Shown here piece by piece: positions 13,115 through 20,937 of a stretch of DNA of 20,937 nt (within the stretch, counting starts at the first letter, position 1; each line of letters opens with the position of its first letter). Below the pieces are notes generated by a model that searched no databases, was not told where the DNA came from, and worked only from the letters and a program-made list of their open reading frames with translations. Origin of the DNA: JBDSRX01 sp039929105. Lineage in GTDB: Bacteria > Patescibacteriota > Dojkabacteria > J137. Position numbers and translations under genes: made by a program. The stretch is from contig JBDSRX010000086.1 of assembly GCA_039929105.1 (NCBI GenBank), positions 1-20,937 on the forward strand, in the 5' to 3' direction.

Positions 13115-15067
13115 ATGGAAAGAAATAAGATTCCAGAAGTTTTCACAAATAGTCTACCATTGCTGGATAAAAGTTATAATGCTCAACTTATCACTCGAAA
13201 TGGTGAAATAGTTTATGCAAATCCCTCATTTTGTAGGTTGCTAGATATTCAAAATTGTGAAGACTTAGTGGGCTGAAATATGGGTGATCTTGTGCACCCA
13301 GAAGATCTAGCAGATGTCCAAAGGATTATAGGTAAGTCTACTGAAACAAGATTTAGTTTTTTTACTAGACTTTTAAGCCCTAATGGGACAGTGATTTATG
13401 TCGAAGAACGATTAACTAGCTACGACGGTGGCTTTAGGCATACAGAGTTTAAAGATATAACAGCAGAAACTCTACGGTTAAAGTCTGCGAATCTAAAGTT
13501 AGAACTAGCAAACAAATTGGCACAAGTATCACAAGTAGATGAAGTTCTGCAAAATGCTGTGCAATATGTGATCGAAATAGGTCAAGCAGATTCGGGTTTA
13601 ATATTATTAGATAATTCGCTTAGCGCAACTCATAATATCGATTCCTTAGATATAGATGGGCTACGATCGTCTGAAAATTTAAGAGCGGTGATGCTTTCAG
13701 GCTTACCCATATTCTCCACTGAAGATTCCGACTTAGCAGTACAATTAGGAATAGAACACCTGATAGATGAGCACTATCTAACTTGTATATTGCCTGTAAG
13801 ATCAAATAGCAGTGGTGTTATAGGAGTAATACTTCTCTTTACTCAAGATTCTAAACCAACTCATTTAAACGCAATTTCTGATCTAGCTGGGGTACCTCAT
13901 AATATTGGAGAAGTGATTGCTAGGATTCAAAGTGAATTAAGATATAAAGAGTTATTTGAAAACATAACGACAGGTATTGCAATGGGTCGTCTAGTTTTTG
14001 ATAGTGAAGGAAAAGTTTTAGACTTTGTTTTGAGCAAAGCAAATCTATATATTACAAAACAAACTGGAAAGGATCTGACTGATTTATTAGAAATTCCTGT
14101 AGGAGAAACACCGTTAGGTGGTAAAAATGGAAATAGACCTGTATTAGAAATGTTAAAGGCAGTCTACAATGGTTCACAAGAATATACAGTCGAAGTATTT
14201 CAAGAGTTCCTGGGAATTTGGATACGAGTGACTCTACTATCAATGTCTAACAAGGAGTTTGTGTTGGTAGTTGATGATATTACAGAAGAAAAAAGATTGG
14301 AGGAGTTAGAGTTGGAAGCAGCTATGGTAAAGTTACGAGGTGAAATTTTAGGGGCTGTTTCCCATGATTTAAAATCACCACTAACAGTTCTATATTTAAT
14401 ACTTGAAACTTCAAAGATGATTATGAAAAAGATTTCTGAGAGTGCAATAGATATTGATTTCTCGAAGGTAAATGAAAAGATTGAAATGGGTAAAACTGTA
14501 TTGGGAAGAATGTCTAGTCTAGTAAATAGTATCCTAGAATTCTCATCATTAGAGAAGTTAGCTTCTTTGGAGATGCAGCAAATAGATTTTGTTCAATATA
14601 TCTCGAAGTTATTTAAAACAGAGATTGAATTATTGAGTGTGAAAAAAAAGCAAAATATCAGCTTGCATCTAGGATGTGTATCACCAGTAAATGTAAAGAT
14701 AGACAATAACAACTTCACTCGAATAATCACTAATTTGGTTGGTAATGCAATAAGGTATACACAAGAGAATGGACAAATAATAATTGACGTCAATTTAAAT
14801 GAAACTAATGTAATCCTTGAAGTGCAAGATAATGGAGCCGGAATGTCTAATGAGGTAATGAAAAAAATATTTGAACCCTTTTTTAGAGCAGATCAGAGAA
14901 TTAATATGCATAATGATGATGGTGAGATAAATGCTGGTCTAGGGTTAGCAACAGTCAGAAAACTGTGTGAGCTTCATGGTGCAAAAATTGAAGTTGAGAG
15001 TGTGGAAGGTAAAGGCAGCACCTTTAGGGTAATTCTTCCTCTGGCAAAGGTTCAAAGTGAAGGATAA
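13115..15067 (+). pseudogene. Soluble PAS-GAF-PAS sensor histidine kinase interrupted by an in-frame TGA
   Basis: From the promoter-proximal ATG the frame stays open to 15067 except for one TGA at 13274-13276 (codon 54). The PAS domain runs through it: ITRNGEIVYANPSFCRLLDI and EDLVG precede it and NMGDLVHPEDLADV follows. An ATG at 13280 lies three bases after the TGA, so a 595-aa product lacking the first PAS half could be made by re-initiation. Downstream are a GAF-like region (~75-215 of that product), a second PAS (~222-335), DHp with His362 (SHDLKSP), and an ATPase domain with Asn485/Asn489, Asp517-Asn-Gly-Ala-Gly, FEPFF and GLGL (553-556). No membrane span exists, so it is cytosolic. All kinase motifs are intact. 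TGA is a true stop elsewhere, so a nonsense mutation, readthrough or a sequence error are the options. Confidence 0.78.
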
Positions 15068-15120
15068 TTTAATATTAGATAAATTTTCATCAAAAAGAAA
15101 GTTCGGTTCGCTCAATAACT

Positions 15121-16566
15121 TTACAGTCTTGTTAAATCCAATTCTTCTCTAATGTGAATTTGAGAAACGAAATCTGGTAAATGGGACACAAGAATTAGGG
15201 CTCCTTTAAAATCGTCTAATGCTTTTGCAATTACTGGAATATGTCTAAAGTTAATGTGGTTTGTAGGTTCGTCCATAATTAAAAGACCAGGTTCCTGCAA
15301 CATAAATCTTGCATAACAAAGTAAACCCTTTTGACCCTCACTTAAAGAACCAATTTTTGTATTTAATAATTCTCCTGTAAGCATAAATCTTCCAGCTACA
15401 GAATATATTCTTGGAATCTCCATTTCGAACATTACATTTTTTAAAGAATCAAAAGCTGTTTCGTCCATATTTAATTCTGAAAAGTCTTGGCTGTAATAAC
15501 CAACTCTTACATCTTCACCAATTTCACATCCTTCTCCATCTAATAAAGACTTTATTAAAGTACTCTTTCCAATTCCGTTTGGGCCTTTAATAATCATTCT
15601 GTCTCCTCTAAATAGTTTTAGATCTACCTTCTTTTCTGTAATATCTCCATCTCTTAAGAATTTTACAGATGTAATGTGTATAGCTGGTGTTATTAAATGT
15701 TGGGCTGGGATTTCGAATTCTGGAATTGTTTTATCTTCTTTTCTAATTTCAACAATGTTCTCTCTATCATCTTCGATGTCAGATCTAACTTTGTTTGCAA
15801 GCTTTCTCATTGCTACAGATTTTCCTCCAAGCTTGTTAACCTTTTCAAATCTATCTTTTACACTTTTTTCAATTCTTGCATTCACAAGTCTCTCTCTTTC
15901 TCTTTGTTGTTCAATTTGTTCTACAACATCGTAGTAGTTTCCTACAAACTGCTCTACTTTGTGAGTATAAACGTCTAGGTTTAAAACTCCATCTGTAAAT
16001 AAGTTTAAGAAATCTGCATCGTGGGAAATTACAATAACTGTTTTTAGGTAGAACATTAAAAAACCAGTTAAATGTTCAATTCCAGTTTGGTCTAAATTAT
16101 TTGTAGGTTCATCTAATAATAGAATATCTGGATCTTGGATTAATGCATAAGCTAAAAGTAATCTAGCTTTTTGACCACCAGATAAATCTTTAACTTTTTT
16201 ATCGTTTGGTACTTGTAGATTTACAGTATTTAAAACATCCTTAATATTTTTTTCAATTCCGTATTTCTTTTCTTCGAAAGCTGTTTCAAAATATTGAAGT
16301 ATAGTTAACTCTAAATATTTAGAAGGAATTACTTGTTGGGCAATTCCAATTTTAGAACCATCTTTAATATTAATCTTTCCATCTGTAGGTTTCTCTTCTC
16401 CTGTAAGTAATTTGAAGATCGTAGATTTACCAGCACCGTTTTGTCCCATTATTGTAATCTTGGCATTTTTTCGTACAGAAAAGTCCGCATGGTCTAGCGT
16501 TATTTTCTTATCGTTGTATTTAAATGTTACATCGTCAAACCTTACAATTACTTCTTCTTGTGCCAT
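15121..16566 (-). CDS. Second ABC-F family ATPase
   Basis: The 481-aa protein has the ABC-F plan. Domain 1 has GQNGAGKST (41-49), the full signature LSGGQ (128-132), ILLLDEPTNNLD (148-159) and switch His182. A linker of ~215-290, rich in Arg/Lys/Glu, contains GGKSVAMRKLANKVRS. Domain 2 has GPNGIGKST (328-336), LSEGQ (408-412), LLIMDEPTNHIN (428-439) and His462. The second D-loop has Asn where Asp is usual, and the segment after His462 is LPDF rather than DxxF, so the second site may be slow. It differs clearly from the ABC-F at 10239, so the two are not a recent duplication. It probably acts on the ribosome. It has its own extended -10 promoter at 16595-16603. Confidence 0.92.
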   Translation of the reverse strand: MAQEEVIVRFDDVTFKYNDKKITLDHADFSVRKNAKITIMGQNGAGKSTIFKLLTGEEKPTDGKINIKDGSKIGIAQQVIPSKYLELTILQYFETAFEEKKYGIEKNIKDVLNTVNLQVPNDKKVKDLSGGQKARLLLAYALIQDPDILLLDEPTNNLDQTGIEHLTGFLMFYLKTVIVISHDADFLNLFTDGVLNLDVYTHKVEQFVGNYYDVVEQIEQQRERERLVNARIEKSVKDRFEKVNKLGGKSVAMRKLANKVRSDIEDDRENIVEIRKEDKTIPEFEIPAQHLITPAIHITSVKFLRDGDITEKKVDLKLFRGDRMIIKGPNGIGKSTLIKSLLDGEGCEIGEDVRVGYYSQDFSELNMDETAFDSLKNVMFEMEIPRIYSVAGRFMLTGELLNTKIGSLSEGQKGLLCYARFMLQEPGLLIMDEPTNHINFRHIPVIAKALDDFKGALILVSHLPDFVSQIHIREELDLTRL

Positions 16567-16594
16567 ATGAGTTTTTAGTTATTTACAAGTGATA

Positions 16595-16603
16595 ATTATA
16601 CCA
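16595..16603 (-). promoter_or_regulatory. Extended -10 promoter of the second ABC-F gene
   Basis: On the minus strand TGG (16601-16603) directly precedes a perfect TATAAT (16595-16600); no -35 is evident. The predicted start leaves a leader of about 20 bases without a Shine-Dalgarno. The same TGG-TATAAT word drives the gene at 3934. Confidence 0.6.
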
Positions 16604-16704
16604 AAAATTAAGACCATAAGCCACTATAGGATATACTAATTATTTCGATCAGGAGATTGTAAAAATTGGAATTTACTTGGAATATCTCATTCATCCAGGT
16701 CTTT

Positions 16705-18387
16705 TTATAGTTTATATACAGTGAACTTACTATTTGAGTAAACATTTTTGAAGGAATATATATTTTCTGAATAGGCTATAAAGTAGTTTATAGAATACTT
16801 ATTCTTTAATTTTACAATATCAGAATTAGTTAAATTTCTATAACTTATAGTCATAACATCAGAGAATAATTTCCAAGAATCTACCTGGTCTATAGCTTGT
16901 GTAGCTTTGCCATGCGAAATATCATCAAGAATTCCAACAATAGTTGGATAGTTTAGATAATCGATAATATTCATCCATAATTCAGATGGAGTAAATAAAA
17001 TATTTCTTTCTGAAATAACTCGAATATTTCCGGATGTTACATCATCAATATTTGTAGGAGCTAAGAAAAGTGAGTCTACAGAAGTATTCTTTTTCATCCA
17101 AAGCTGAAGATCTATAAGTTCATTATCTGTACTATATAAAGAGCCCTGACCTGGAATGTAACCTCTAGTTAACAAAAATGTTTGTGCAAAACCAAATAAA
17201 CCAACAATAACAACCAAAAAAACAATTATCTTTGGGATCAATTTTTTTATTGGAAGCAATAAAAATAATGCTGTATAAACTAAGAATCCATAATAAAAAA
17301 GGAAGAACGAAAAAACTGCTTGAGTTTTATTTATTTTCTTATTTACATAAAACAAATATATTAACGCTCCAAGTCCAAATGCAGTAAATATTGTTATATA
17401 AGTAGATGCACGTATAAGTTGAAGTTGTACTAATATGACAGCTGGATAAACTCTGTAAATAAGTGCAACTATGATCTGGAATATGATTGTAAAAAGAATA
17501 ATAAAACTTAATTTGTCGTATGCTTGTTTAAATTCTTTGGAAACTAATTTTCTATATTTTCTAAGTAAAACAAAGATTATAAAAGATCCAAATAGTGTCG
17601 CTAAAAATGAAATTGTTGATTCAGTTCCTTCAGGATAAAAAATACTATAATTAACATTTGTAAGTAACCTTTGAAATTTATACCAATTCTCATCTACAGT
17701 TAATATAATTTTTGTGCTATTGCCGCTTAGTATTTGTAATATTGTTGGGGAAAATCCTATTATAAATACAAGTATTGAAAATAATGTCTTCTTAATTCCA
17801 ATACTTTTTATAAATATTAAATGGACAAATCCCAATATTACTAATAAGGATATGGATGAAATTTGATGAAAATTTGCAAGAATACCTATTAGAAAATAAC
17901 TCAGCAAGTATTTATTTTTTAAAAAGAAATAAACAGCTAATAAAAGTAAAGGAATAATTAAATTCCTTGTAGCAAAGAAAGTCTCCTGGCTTAAAGTAGG
18001 CATTCTAGATGCCATTACAACTAAGGCAAACACATAGCCAGCGTTTCTTTTTTTAAATATATATTTTCCAATAAGAAAAGAAGAAAGTATTAATACAGCA
18101 AAACCAGTAATATATAAAATAAAGAAACCAACCTCTACTCCAACTACTCTAAAAAAGGGTGACAAAAGTTTAAAAAAACTAGCTGATTCATTATTTATTA
18201 AATGAGTAAAAGCATCTCGTGTGTAAAGAGCTGGATTAAGTATTTTATTAATTAGAGGTATATAAAGTGCCTGGTCGTGCTTCCCATAAGTATAACCTGT
18301 CATTATAGTCAGGATTGTTAGGGAAAGAACAAACAGAAAGTTTGAATTATTTAGTTTTATGAGAATTGTTTTTAGGTTTGCTTTCAT
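16705..18387 (-). CDS. Polytopic membrane protein, GT-C glycosyltransferase-like (DUF6798-like)
   Basis: The 560-aa protein has about eleven hydrophobic helices between residues ~17 and ~410 and then a ~150-aa soluble C-terminal domain. The first outside loop contains GYTYGKHDQALYIP (31-44) and LYTRDAF (54-60), where acidic residues follow the first helix as in GT-C enzymes that use polyprenyl-phosphate sugars. QETFFATRNLIIPLL and the C-terminal part, with NIRVISERNILFTPSE and LWMNIID, resemble DUF6798-type proteins that I recall from candidate-phyla and cyanobacterial genomes. A role in adding sugars to surface proteins or polymers is inference. It stands alone; an extended -10 (TGT-TAAAAT, minus strand, ~18408-18416) lies 20 bases before the ATG. 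No terminator is seen. Confidence 0.72.
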   Translation of the reverse strand: MKANLKTILIKLNNSNFLFVLSLTILTIMTGYTYGKHDQALYIPLINKILNPALYTRDAFTHLINNESASFFKLLSPFFRVVGVEVGFFILYITGFAVLILSSFLIGKYIFKKRNAGYVFALVVMASRMPTLSQETFFATRNLIIPLLLLAVYFFLKNKYLLSYFLIGILANFHQISSISLLVILGFVHLIFIKSIGIKKTLFSILVFIIGFSPTILQILSGNSTKIILTVDENWYKFQRLLTNVNYSIFYPEGTESTISFLATLFGSFIIFVLLRKYRKLVSKEFKQAYDKLSFIILFTIIFQIIVALIYRVYPAVILVQLQLIRASTYITIFTAFGLGALIYLFYVNKKINKTQAVFSFFLFYYGFLVYTALFLLLPIKKLIPKIIVFLVVIVGLFGFAQTFLLTRGYIPGQGSLYSTDNELIDLQLWMKKNTSVDSLFLAPTNIDDVTSGNIRVISERNILFTPSELWMNIIDYLNYPTIVGILDDISHGKATQAIDQVDSWKLFSDVMTISYRNLTNSDIVKLKNKYSINYFIAYSENIYSFKNVYSNSKFTVYKL

Positions 18388-18563
18388 AGAGTTTTTTTAA
18401 GTACTCTATTTTAACAAATAATAGGCCGTAGCATGGCCTTATCGAAATACTAAGTATAGATGAAATGTCATCAATATTTTTTTCTTAATTACAAAAACTT
18501 CTCCAGTTGTAGAGTATTCTAATTTAATATATATTATTAAGAATAATATTTATCAAAAATACT
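18388..18563. promoter_or_regulatory. Divergent intergenic region with promoters on both strands
   Basis: On the minus strand TGT-TAAAAT (18408-18416) serves the GT-C-like gene. On the plus strand TTGTAG (18507-18512), a 17-bp spacer and TATATT (18530-18535) serve the dCache-HAMP gene, with a leader of ~22 bases. A small hairpin, AGGCC / GGCCT (around 18423-18439), lies between them. No Shine-Dalgarno on either side. Confidence 0.5.
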
Positions 18564-19952
18564 ATGAGTAAGAAAAATTTTATTATTATAACCACTTTTC
18601 TACTTCTTATTCCAATAAGCATAGTAGCCTATCTTTTAATAACAGAAATCAAAACTAGAATTGTTGTAAATTCTGTTGAACAATACAAAGATATAGAACA
18701 AAGTATAGGGAAGCAAGTTGCTTCAGTTTTATCTGCACAATTTGGAGATCTTCAAGACAAGTTAGTAATTGCTTCAAATATTCCAGAAATTAATAATGGA
18801 GATACAACTACTTGTAATACCGAGCTTGCAAAAATATTGTCATCCTTAACTATCAAAATAAATAATTTAGGAAGAGTGGGTGAAGATAAATTATTTAAAT
18901 GTACCCTTAATCCTGCATTAATTGGAGTTGATGCTTCTAAATTAGGTTCATATATAAATGATATTTTTAATGATCCTGAGCATAAGACAGTTTTAAGTAG
19001 AGTTGTAAAAGTACCAAATGTAGAAGGAAGTGTTGTAGCTGTTCATGTACCTGTGTTGGATACTGAGGGAAACTTTACAGGAACATTAGGTGGTGCAATT
19101 TATTTTAGTGATCTTAAAAATAAATTTTTAAATGAAGTAACACTAGTTGAAGGGGGTTATGTTGCTATTGTTGATGATAATGGTACTATTCTTTCTCATC
19201 CAGACCTAAAAATTGAAGGACAAGATTTCTTTTCTGAAGTAGTCCAAGAAAAATTGGATCACAATCAATCTTATATGGATACAATGAAATTAGCACAAAA
19301 GGGAGAACCAGGAACTGTTAACTATTTATTAAATGGACAATCAAAAGTAGGAGTCTTAACTCCAGTAGAAATATTTCCTGGTAGATTTTGGGTGGTTAAC
19401 GTAACTCTACCACTAGATAGTATTAAGAAGGCAGTTAACTCTAATCAGGTTGAAACTCTTTTCACTATACTTTTATTGTTAATAATTATATTTATCCTCT
19501 TAACTCCAATTTCTTTGTTAATTTATTTAATATTAAAAATCTTTAATCCGATTACAAAGATTATAAACTCTATGTCTAAAGTTGCAGATGGTAGTCTGGA
19601 TGAACAAGTAAAGTATGACGGAAGTTCTGCGAAAGATGAAATCTTTATTTTAACAAACTCATTTAATCAAATGGTCCAGAAGTTAAAAAAATCTTACACA
19701 ATATTAGAAGAGTCAGTCTCAAAAAGAACTACAGAATTACAAGGTGCAAAAAACGAACTTGAGAAAACTGTAGATCGAAGAACAGTTGAATTAGAAGAAG
19801 CTAAAAAAGATTTGGAAAAGAAAGTAGAAGATAGAACTAAAGAACTTGAAGATAAAGTAAGTGAAGCTGAAGGGTTAAACAAAATTGCAATTGATAGAGA
19901 AATGAAAATGATAGAAATGAAGAAAGAGTTAGATGCACTAAAGGCTAAATAA
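18564..19952 (+). CDS. dCache-HAMP transmembrane sensor ending in a coiled coil, no output domain
   Basis: The 462-aa protein has a first transmembrane helix (~5-27), an extracytoplasmic double-Cache-like domain (~30-290; typical GGYVAIVDDNGTILSHPD at 197-214 and GRFWVVNVTLPLDSI near the end), a second helix (~298-326) and HAMP (~326-378; NPITKIINSMSKVADGSLDEQV and DEIFILTNSFNQMVQKL). A long coiled coil (~380-462) contains 18-residue repeats beginning at SKRTTEL, DRRTVEL and EDRTKEL (Arg388, Arg406, Arg424). Such proteins usually end in a kinase, cyclase or MCP domain. This one stops after IDREMKMIEMKKELDALKAK with TAA, and no kinase domain follows. It could signal through a partner, for instance the soluble kinase at 13115. 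A natural truncation is possible. Confidence 0.88.
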   Translation: MSKKNFIIITTFLLLIPISIVAYLLITEIKTRIVVNSVEQYKDIEQSIGKQVASVLSAQFGDLQDKLVIASNIPEINNGDTTTCNTELAKILSSLTIKINNLGRVGEDKLFKCTLNPALIGVDASKLGSYINDIFNDPEHKTVLSRVVKVPNVEGSVVAVHVPVLDTEGNFTGTLGGAIYFSDLKNKFLNEVTLVEGGYVAIVDDNGTILSHPDLKIEGQDFFSEVVQEKLDHNQSYMDTMKLAQKGEPGTVNYLLNGQSKVGVLTPVEIFPGRFWVVNVTLPLDSIKKAVNSNQVETLFTILLLLIIIFILLTPISLLIYLILKIFNPITKIINSMSKVADGSLDEQVKYDGSSAKDEIFILTNSFNQMVQKLKKSYTILEESVSKRTTELQGAKNELEKTVDRRTVELEEAKKDLEKKVEDRTKELEDKVSEAEGLNKIAIDREMKMIEMKKELDALKAK

Positions 19953-19994
19953 TTTATGTTTCAAATAATAAATTAAATTTTAAATTACACAATC

Positions 19995-20937
19995 TTGGAA
20001 GTCTCAACATCCACTACTCAATCTACATCTAAAACACCAATTGATAATAAAAAGAAGTACATAATAGCAGGCATTTTACTTCTTGTTATCGGTATAATAG
20101 GCATTTTTGCAGCAGTACTTGTGTTTAATTCTCAAAACAAACCAAATCCAAATTCAGATAATAACCCAGGTGGATTTACTTACCTTTCTGAAAATACATG
20201 CCCTCAATCTATTTTTGAAGAAAATGGTGTAATGAGAGCAGATGTAGAAGGTAAACCTTATTTAGTTCATGAGGGTTCACTTTCATGGATTAGATCAAAT
20301 TGTCAAAATGTCTCAGGTTTAACTTCAGATAATAATAACAATACAAATTCAAATGGAAACTCAAATCAAGCTTCAAACGAAACAGAACCTCCATTAAAGT
20401 TAGGAAGTATTGGTTTTAATTTAGCAGATTTTAATCCAGCAACAAATACTGCTGGAGATATTGTTTTTACAAAGACACCACTACCTTTCAACGAAATTTA
20501 TGGACCATTTGGACAACAAGATCCTAGATCTCCAAACGATCCTACTAAAAAGAATCCTCAACCAACAGTAATTCTACCTTTAGGAACAAAAGTTCATTCT
20601 TTAGTTACAGGAGTTGTTGTTGAAGTTAAAGAACTTTATTCCGGCGACATGACAATCTGGGTAGCCAAAGATAAAACTAGTCAATACTTCTACGAAACTG
20701 AGCATATTATAAATCCAACAGTTTCTGTTGGAGATACAGTAACTGCTGGGCAAATTATTGGAGAAGTCAGTGATTACGATTCTCACAATAACCCAGGTTT
20801 TGGTTTAATTGAAATTGGAATCTTGCACCCAACTCCAGGAGGTGGAGTTCCAGAACATGTTTGTCCTTTAAAATATTTAGATGAATCTATCAAAAGTACT
20901 ATTGAAGGACAGTTGACTAAGCTTTATGCTGCGTGGA
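19995..20937 (+). CDS. Membrane-anchored protein with degenerate M23/LytM-like domain (open at right edge)
   Basis: The frame is open from an in-frame stop at 19974 to the window end. No ATG is available, and TTG at 19995 is the best start. A polar Ser/Thr N-terminus leads to a transmembrane helix (~22-44, YIIAGILLLVIGIIGIFAAVLVF), an Asn/Pro spacer, a short Cys-containing segment (Cys69, Cys103), an Asn/Ser-rich linker (~110-130) and a beta-barrel domain (~155-295). The latter has the rhythm of M23/LytM peptidases: VILPLGTKVHSLVTGVVVEV and VSVGDTVTAGQIIGEVSD. The metal ligands are not where they should be: YETEHI replaces the YxHL region and GLIEIGIL replaces HxHFEI. It is therefore likely a non-catalytic cell-wall or protein-binding module. 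It starts 42 bases after the sensor gene and may share its operon. Confidence 0.7.
   Translation, partial: MEVSTSTTQSTSKTPIDNKKKYIIAGILLLVIGIIGIFAAVLVFNSQNKPNPNSDNNPGGFTYLSENTCPQSIFEENGVMRADVEGKPYLVHEGSLSWIRSNCQNVSGLTSDNNNNTNSNGNSNQASNETEPPLKLGSIGFNLADFNPATNTAGDIVFTKTPLPFNEIYGPFGQQDPRSPNDPTKKNPQPTVILPLGTKVHSLVTGVVVEVKELYSGDMTIWVAKDKTSQYFYETEHIINPTVSVGDTVTAGQIIGEVSDYDSHNNPGFGLIEIGILHPTPGGGVPEHVCPLKYLDESIKSTIEGQLTKLYAAW

Noticed and set aside
13274..13276. Genome-wide reassignment of TGA (as in Gracilibacteria or Absconditabacteria)
   Set aside because: GlmS and the receiver gene end on TGA exactly at their natural C-termini, and tryptophan and glycine positions elsewhere use standard codons. 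One in-frame TGA is better explained locally.
15674..15978. Plus-strand frames of 86 and 93 codons inside the second ABC-F gene
   Set aside because: They are antisense shadows of a clearly conserved coding region, Ser/Phe-rich as expected for that artefact.
18423..18439. AGGCC/GGCCT hairpin as tRNA or riboswitch
   Set aside because: Only a 5-bp stem with no further conserved structure; too little to call.
20601..20786. 61-codon minus-strand frame near the right edge
   Set aside because: It is antisense to the M23-like domain, which has clear protein-like sequence.

Overview
The window looks like a piece of an AT-rich genome from the Candidate Phyla Radiation (Patescibacteria), or a similarly reduced, low-GC bacterium. 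This is inferred from several things seen together: strong A+T bias, many short single-pass membrane-anchored ectodomain proteins with Pro/Thr- or Asn-rich linkers, two divergent ABC-F ATPases, and almost no Shine-Dalgarno sequences in front of genes. I cannot name the lineage. TGA is a normal stop here: GlmS and the first response regulator both end on TGA at their natural C-termini.

Layout. Positions 1-254 hold the C-terminus of GlmS. It converges on a DUF559 endonuclease-like gene (266-619) that has a ~125-bp nested-hairpin element directly on its 5' side (630-752). A lone 263-aa protein of unknown family follows, then two minus-strand membrane-anchored proteins. Next come a second palindromic repeat (3335-3444), a cupin gene and, divergent from it, a small 3-TM gene that is GC-richer and is the only gene with a classical Shine-Dalgarno. 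From 4311 to 6066 lies a run of small minus-strand envelope/stress genes (YtxH-like, 4-TM protein, GlsB/YeaQ) and a 42-aa small ORF, several of them closed by terminators with GAAA tetraloops.

Signalling block (6156-9688). A YggT-like membrane protein, a receiver-only response regulator and an OmpR/PhoB-type regulator run on the plus strand. Facing them is a 69-aa protein resembling a free-standing histidine-kinase dimerisation/phosphoacceptor (DHp) domain. Divergent from that is a 611-aa membrane sensor kinase. Together they could form a small phosphorelay. Positions 9855-10178 carry a decayed surface-protein gene.

The second half holds two ABC-F ATPases (10239-11675 and 15121-16566), a small secreted protein, an AHSA1/SRPBCC protein, and a soluble PAS-GAF-PAS histidine kinase. 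The kinase's first PAS domain is interrupted by an in-frame TGA followed at once by a possible restart ATG. Then come a GT-C-like polytopic membrane protein, a dCache-HAMP sensor that ends in a coiled coil with no output domain, and an open-ended membrane-anchored protein with a degenerate M23/LytM-like domain.

The points that most deserve follow-up are the free-standing DHp protein, the TGA-interrupted kinase, the output-less sensor, the structured element beside the DUF559 gene, and the compositionally foreign Shine-Dalgarno gene. No rRNA, tRNA, CRISPR array or intact insertion sequence was recognised.
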